Below, one piece after another: positions 5,721 through 9,321 of a DNA stretch of 9,321 nucleotides. The stretch is from NCBI GenBank assembly GCA_002336765.1, contig DDES01000189.1, positions 1-9,321 of the forward strand, read 5' to 3'. The notes under the pieces are model-generated. The model worked only from the letters and a program-made list of their open reading frames with translations. It had not been told where the DNA came from and searched no databases. The DNA is from Novosphingobium sp. UBA1948. Its GTDB lineage: Bacteria; Pseudomonadota; Alphaproteobacteria; Sphingomonadales; Sphingomonadaceae. Position 1 is the first letter of the stretch. Each line of letters begins with the position of its first letter. The translations under genes and the position numbers were made by a program.

Positions 5721-7226
5721 TTACCCGGCCAAAGCCTTTTTCACCGCTTCGTTGACCATCTGCGGGTTGGCCTTGCCCTGCATGGCCTTCATGGTCTGGC
5801 CCACGAAGAAGCCGAAAAGCGCTTCCTTGCCGCCGCGATACTGCTCGACCTTGTCGGCATTGTCGGCCAGCACCTTGGCCACGGCAGCATCGATCGCGCC
5901 GGTGTCGGAGGTCTGCTTCAGGCCTTCGCGCTCGACGATCACGCCAGCGGCATCGCCGGTTTCCAGCATCTTTTCCAGCACCTGCTTGGCGATGGAGCCG
6001 GAAATCGTGCCATTGCCGACCAGCGCCAGCAATTCGCCCGCGCCTTCCGGCGTGATCGGGCTACTGGCCAGATCCTTGCCGATCTTGTTGAGCGCGCCGA
6101 AAAATTCCGACAGCAGCCAGTTGGCGGCCTGCTTGGCAACATCGCCTTCCGGCTTGCCCTGCGCCCCTGCGGCAGCGGCCAGCAGCGCCTCGAACCAGCG
6201 CGCGGTGTCCACCTCGGCCGTCAGCACGGCGGCGTTGTAAGCGCTCAGCCCCAGCGCCTCGACATAGCGATTGCGCTTGGCATCGGGCAGTTCGGGCAAG
6301 GACGCACGGCATTCGTCGACGAAAGCGTCATCCAGCACCAGCGGCAGCAGATCGGGATCGGGGAAGTAGCGATAGTCATGCGCGTCTTCCTTGCTGCGCA
6401 TGGACCGCGTCTCGTTGCGGTCGGGATCGTAGAGGCGCGTTTCCTGCACCACCGTGCCGCCATCCTCGATCACCGCCACCTGACGCCGCGCCTCGCTCTC
6501 GACCACGGCCATCACGAAACGCACCGAATTGACGTTCTTCGTCTCGGTGCGCGTGCCGAATTCCTCGCCGGGCTTGCGCACCGAGACGTTGACGTCGGCG
6601 CGCATGCTGCCCTGATCCATATTGCCGTCGCAACTGCCGACATAGCGCAGGATCGTGCGCAGCTTGGCCAGATAGGCGCCCGCTTCGGCAGGGCTGCGCA
6701 TATCGGGGCGGCTGACGATTTCCATCAGCGCCACGCCGCTGCGGTTGAGATCGACATAGGACATAGTCGGATGCTGGTCATGCATCAGCTTGCCCGCGTC
6801 CTGCTCGACATGGATACGCTCGATGCCGATCACCTTGGGCTCGGGGATACCGGCCTTCTCGTCCGCCTCGATGGTCAGCGCGCCCTCGCCCACCAGCGGG
6901 TGGTAGAGCTGGCTGATCTGGTAGCCCTGCGGGAGATCGGCGTAGAAATAGTTCTTGCGGTCGAACCGCGACCACTTGTTGATCTGCGCCTCGATGGCCA
7001 GACCCGTGCGCACGGCCTGCCGGATGCACTCGCGGTTGGGCACGGGCAGCATGCCGGGCATGGCCGCGTCCACCAGAGAGACCTGGCTGTTCGGCTCGGC
7101 ACCGAAAGCGGTGGCGCTGCCGGAGAACAGCTTGGACTGCGTGGTGATCTGCGCATGAACCTCAAGGCCGATCACGACCTCCCATTCGCCCGTTGCGCCC
7201 TGAATACGATAGGTGGAATTAGTCAT
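5721..7226 (-). CDS. gatB: Asp-tRNA(Asn)/Glu-tRNA(Gln) amidotransferase subunit B
   Basis: A 501-residue full-length GatB. With GatA and GatC it converts misacylated Glu-tRNA(Gln) and/or Asp-tRNA(Asn) to the amidated forms in the cytoplasm; GatB binds the tRNA and activates the acyl carboxylate with ATP. Family signatures are clear: VIGLEVHAQ near the N-terminus (residues 18-26), FDRKNYFYADLPQGYQISQ (88-106), IERIHVEQDAGKLMHD (135-150), VDLNRSGVALMEIVSRPD (158-175) and GSMRADVNVSVR (206-217). The last ~150 residues are the helical YqeY-like tRNA-binding tail, ending in the expected MVNEAVKKALAG. The ATG at 7226 gives the usual short leader, with only a weak AGG-type ribosome site. It lies 82 bases after the acyltransferase gene rather than directly behind gatA, and has its own strong terminator. 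Confidence 0.97.
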   Translation of the reverse strand: MTNSTYRIQGATGEWEVVIGLEVHAQITTQSKLFSGSATAFGAEPNSQVSLVDAAMPGMLPVPNRECIRQAVRTGLAIEAQINKWSRFDRKNYFYADLPQGYQISQLYHPLVGEGALTIEADEKAGIPEPKVIGIERIHVEQDAGKLMHDQHPTMSYVDLNRSGVALMEIVSRPDMRSPAEAGAYLAKLRTILRYVGSCDGNMDQGSMRADVNVSVRKPGEEFGTRTETKNVNSVRFVMAVVESEARRQVAVIEDGGTVVQETRLYDPDRNETRSMRSKEDAHDYRYFPDPDLLPLVLDDAFVDECRASLPELPDAKRNRYVEALGLSAYNAAVLTAEVDTARWFEALLAAAAGAQGKPEGDVAKQAANWLLSEFFGALNKIGKDLASSPITPEGAGELLALVGNGTISGSIAKQVLEKMLETGDAAGVIVEREGLKQTSDTGAIDAAVAKVLADNADKVEQYRGGKEALFGFFVGQTMKAMQGKANPQMVNEAVKKALAG

Positions 7227-7268
7227 GGCCTGTCCGATAGGCGTCTGGCGCCCGCGTGAAAAGGGGGA

Positions 7269-7299
7269 TTTTTAGACCGGAGCAGCGCAGTGTGCACAC
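7269..7299 (-). promoter_or_regulatory. Candidate gatB promoter with an overlapping palindrome
   Basis: On the minus strand TGCACA (7296-7291) and TAAAAA (7274-7269) are separated by 16 bases, each matching consensus at four of six positions, about 43 bases ahead of the gatB ATG. The perfect 10-base palindrome GTGTGCACAC (7290-7299) covers the putative -35, as an operator would. I see no terminator between the acyltransferase and gatB, so read-through from gatA is also possible. Both calls are from pattern only. Confidence 0.3.
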
Positions 7300-7308
7300 C
7301 AGGCCCTC

Positions 7309-8439
7309 TCAGCGGGAAACCGCCAGCTTGCGGCGCGACCATTCGCGGGCGGGAGTCTCGACATAATGATGCGCAAGCCATGCCAAAGGCAGCACCAGCG
7401 CCACCAGCACCAGGGCCCAGAAATCCGCGATATACCATGCCGCCACCAGCGTCTTGCCCCCGTGCCCGTCGCTTTGCACCAGTTGCGTGCCCCAATGCGG
7501 CGACACGATGCGCAGCACATCCAGCAAGCGCCCCACCACAAACAGATGCACCATATAGATCGCGAAAGACAGCGTGCCGAGCAGCCGCAGCCACGGCCGC
7601 AACAGCCAGCGGCTGATGCCCCCGCCCTCTTGCGCGAAGACCAGCACAAACACCATGAACAAGGGCGGCGCCAACAGGCTCCACGCACTGCCGGTGGCAC
7701 ACGAGATCATCACCAGCGCCGCCGCGACCAGCACCGCTTCGGTCCCGCTTGCCGCAACACCGCGCAAACCCGCCACCGCGCCGCGCCGAAACAGCGCGAA
7801 GCCGATCATGCCGAAGCCAAAGCCATACAGGCAGCGTTGCAGCCCCATCGTCTCGGCATCCAGCAGCCATTTGGAGCCATGCGCCAATTGCCACACCGAC
7901 CCAGCCATCACCACCGCCAACACCGGCCACATCGCCCGACCGGCATAGCGCATGATCAGCGCGGTGACGAGATAGGTCCATACCTCCACCGCGATGCTCC
8001 ATGCCGGCGAGTTCCAGCTTGGCCCGCCAAACAGCCCGTTGGACTGGATCAGCAGCAGGTTATCCAGCAGATTGGACAGACTGCGCGTGCCCGAGAAGGG
8101 CGCCCGACCCGACAGGATCGGCACCACCAGCGCGACCAGTTCGAGCGCGACAAACACCGCCAGCATCACCAGATGCAGCGGATAGACCCGCCCCAACCGC
8201 AGCCCCATGAAGCGCCACACCGGATAACCCGCGCGCAACCTGTCGCCATAGCTGGCCGAGATCACGAAACCCGACAGCACGAAAAAGAAATCGACGCAGA
8301 ATTCCGCCCCGCGCACCAGCGCAGAGCCGGAAATCAGGCCGGTGGCATTGAAGTGAAACAGCATCACCGCGCAGGCACACAGGCCACGCAGACTGTCCAG
8401 CGCCTCGAAGCGCCGGAAAGACGGGGCGCTGTCCGCCAC
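7309..8439 (-). CDS. Acyltransferase 3 family (OafA-like) integral membrane O-acyltransferase
   Basis: A 376-residue polytopic membrane protein of the acyltransferase 3 family, which transfers acetyl or other acyl groups to sugars of surface polysaccharides, lipopolysaccharide or small molecules. Visible signatures: FEALDSLRG (residues 11-19), a conserved first-helix histidine (His29 in MLFHF), VDFFFVLSGFVIS (49-61), RLGRVYPLH (81-89), SWNSPAWSIAVEVWTYL (141-157), LSFAIYMVHL (290-299) and the terminal HHYVETPAREW (357-367). About ten hydrophobic segments are apparent, and the length is normal for single-domain members without a SGNH tail. The start is a GTG directly after the gatA TAG stop; the TAG is in frame, so no longer form exists. 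There is no strong ribosome site, which suggests coupling to gatA. It has no known link to tRNA amidation, and its substrate cannot be told from sequence. Base composition looks like its neighbours. Confidence 0.93.
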   Translation of the reverse strand: MADSAPSFRRFEALDSLRGLCACAVMLFHFNATGLISGSALVRGAEFCVDFFFVLSGFVISASYGDRLRAGYPVWRFMGLRLGRVYPLHLVMLAVFVALELVALVVPILSGRAPFSGTRSLSNLLDNLLLIQSNGLFGGPSWNSPAWSIAVEVWTYLVTALIMRYAGRAMWPVLAVVMAGSVWQLAHGSKWLLDAETMGLQRCLYGFGFGMIGFALFRRGAVAGLRGVAASGTEAVLVAAALVMISCATGSAWSLLAPPLFMVFVLVFAQEGGGISRWLLRPWLRLLGTLSFAIYMVHLFVVGRLLDVLRIVSPHWGTQLVQSDGHGGKTLVAAWYIADFWALVLVALVLPLAWLAHHYVETPAREWSRRKLAVSR

Positions 8440-9321
8440 CTACCACCACTTCTCCGGCCTGGCCGCGAATTGCGCGCGCTGCTCGATCGCCAGACCTGCA
8501 TTCAACACGCCCTGTTCGTCAAACGGACGCCCGATGATCTGCAGGCCCAGCGGCAGGCCGAGGCTATCCACACCGGCAGGCACGCTCATGGCGGGCAGCC
8601 CCGCCAGCGAGGCAGGCACGGAGAAGACGTCGTTGAGATACATTTCCAGCGGATCGTCGCTCTTTTCGCCCAGTGCGAAGGCCGAGGAGGGCGCGGTGGG
8701 CGCGAGGATCACGTCGCATTCCTTGAAGGCATTCTCGAAATCGCGGGCGATCAGCGTGCGCACCTTCTGCGCCTGCGTGTAATAGGCGTCGTAGAAGCCC
8801 GCCGAGAGCACATAGGTGCCGATCAGGATGCGGCGCTTGACCTCGGCCCCGAAACCGGCGGCGCGGGTGGCGGCATACATATCCTGCAAACCGGCGCCAT
8901 CCGGCAGATCGCGCAGGCCATAGCGCACGCCATCATAGCGCGCGAGGTTCGACGAGGCTTCGGCCGGCGCAATGATGTAATAGGTCGGCAACGCATATTT
9001 CGAATGCGGCAACGAGATGTCCACCACCTCGGCTCCGGCATCCTTCAGCCAGGCGATACCATCGTCCCAGCTCTTGGCGACATCGGCGTTCAGCCCGTCC
9101 AGACGGTATTCGCGCGGAATGCCGACTTTCTTGCCCTTGAGATCGCCCGACAGCGCCGCGCTCCAATCGGGCACGGGCAGGTCGAGGCTGGTCGAATCCT
9201 TGGGATCGAAGCCGGCCATCGCCTCCAGCATCACCGCGCAATCGCCCACCGTGCGGGCCATCGGCCCCGCCTGATCAAGGCTGGAGGCGAAAGCCACGAT
9301 GCCCCAGCGCGAGCAACGGCC
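8440..9321 (-). CDS. gatA: Asp-tRNA(Asn)/Glu-tRNA(Gln) amidotransferase subunit A (partial, 5' end outside window)
   Basis: The C-terminal 293 residues of GatA, the amidase subunit that releases ammonia from glutamine for GatB. The frame is open to the right edge and begins GRCSRWGIVAFASSLDQAGP, the conserved stretch just after the amidase-signature catalytic core. The Lys-cisSer-Ser catalytic residues therefore lie outside the window, and roughly 200 N-terminal residues are missing. The GTG at 9297 is internal, not a start. Further signatures are MARTVGDCAVMLEAM, ILIGTYVLSAGFYDAYY, CDVILAPTAPSSAF, the late GLQIIGRPFDEQGVL and the C-terminus RPEKWW, all as in complete GatA proteins. The stop TAG is followed at once by the GTG of the acyltransferase. 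gatC would be expected just upstream, beyond the window, but this cannot be seen here. Confidence 0.96.
   Translation of the reverse strand, partial: GRCSRWGIVAFASSLDQAGPMARTVGDCAVMLEAMAGFDPKDSTSLDLPVPDWSAALSGDLKGKKVGIPREYRLDGLNADVAKSWDDGIAWLKDAGAEVVDISLPHSKYALPTYYIIAPAEASSNLARYDGVRYGLRDLPDGAGLQDMYAATRAAGFGAEVKRRILIGTYVLSAGFYDAYYTQAQKVRTLIARDFENAFKECDVILAPTAPSSAFALGEKSDDPLEMYLNDVFSVPASLAGLPAMSVPAGVDSLGLPLGLQIIGRPFDEQGVLNAGLAIEQRAQFAARPEKWW

Noticed and set aside
6378..7259. A 293-codon plus-strand frame opposite gatB
   Set aside because: Shadow of gatB, whose conserved motifs leave no doubt about the coding strand.
7223..8002. A 259-codon minus-strand frame ending at the gatB start
   Set aside because: Out-of-frame shadow of the acyltransferase; Arg/Gly/Cys-rich, no family motifs, no start signal.

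Overview
The window reads as ordinary chromosomal DNA of a high-GC alphaproteobacterium, most likely a sphingomonad (Sphingomonas, Novosphingobium or a relative). This rests on the strong G/C preference at third codon positions, the alphaproteobacterial form of GatA and GatB, and the kind of small secreted proteins seen here. The genus assignment is inferred from protein resemblance only. I see no rRNA, tRNA, CRISPR array, insertion sequence, transposase or phage gene.

Layout. (1) Positions 1-1015, minus strand: a secreted right-handed beta-helix protein followed after 26 bases by a DUF4197 protein that runs off the left edge. (2) Positions 1016-1166: a divergent intergenic region. (3) Positions 1167-4061, plus strand: a large exported M16 (pitrilysin/insulinase-like) zinc metalloprotease with an active first half and a degenerate second half. 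It ends at a hairpin in the short convergent gap. (4) Positions 4107-5593, minus strand: two unrecognised secreted proteins whose frames overlap by four bases (GTGA), so they are probably translationally coupled. (5) Positions 5594-5720: a gap holding the strong gatB terminator and an A/T-rich patch that may be the promoter of that pair. (6) Positions 5721-9321, minus strand: gatA (cut by the right edge), an OafA-type membrane acyltransferase, then gatB.

GatA and GatB are the amidase and kinase/tRNA-binding subunits of the GatCAB amidotransferase, which makes Gln-tRNA(Gln) and/or Asn-tRNA(Asn) by transamidation. The acyltransferase between them has no known role in that reaction. It begins at a GTG immediately after the gatA stop codon, so it is probably co-transcribed and may be coupled to gatA. 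The remaining genes encode exported proteins: one protease, one beta-helix protein, DUF4197 and the coupled pair. I see no evidence that they form one pathway.

The most unusual point is the intrusion of the acyltransferase into gatA-gatB, with a palindrome and a possible promoter just upstream of gatB. The coupled secreted pair is the best candidate for undescribed function. I do not see a clear new multi-gene defence, mobile or biosynthetic system.
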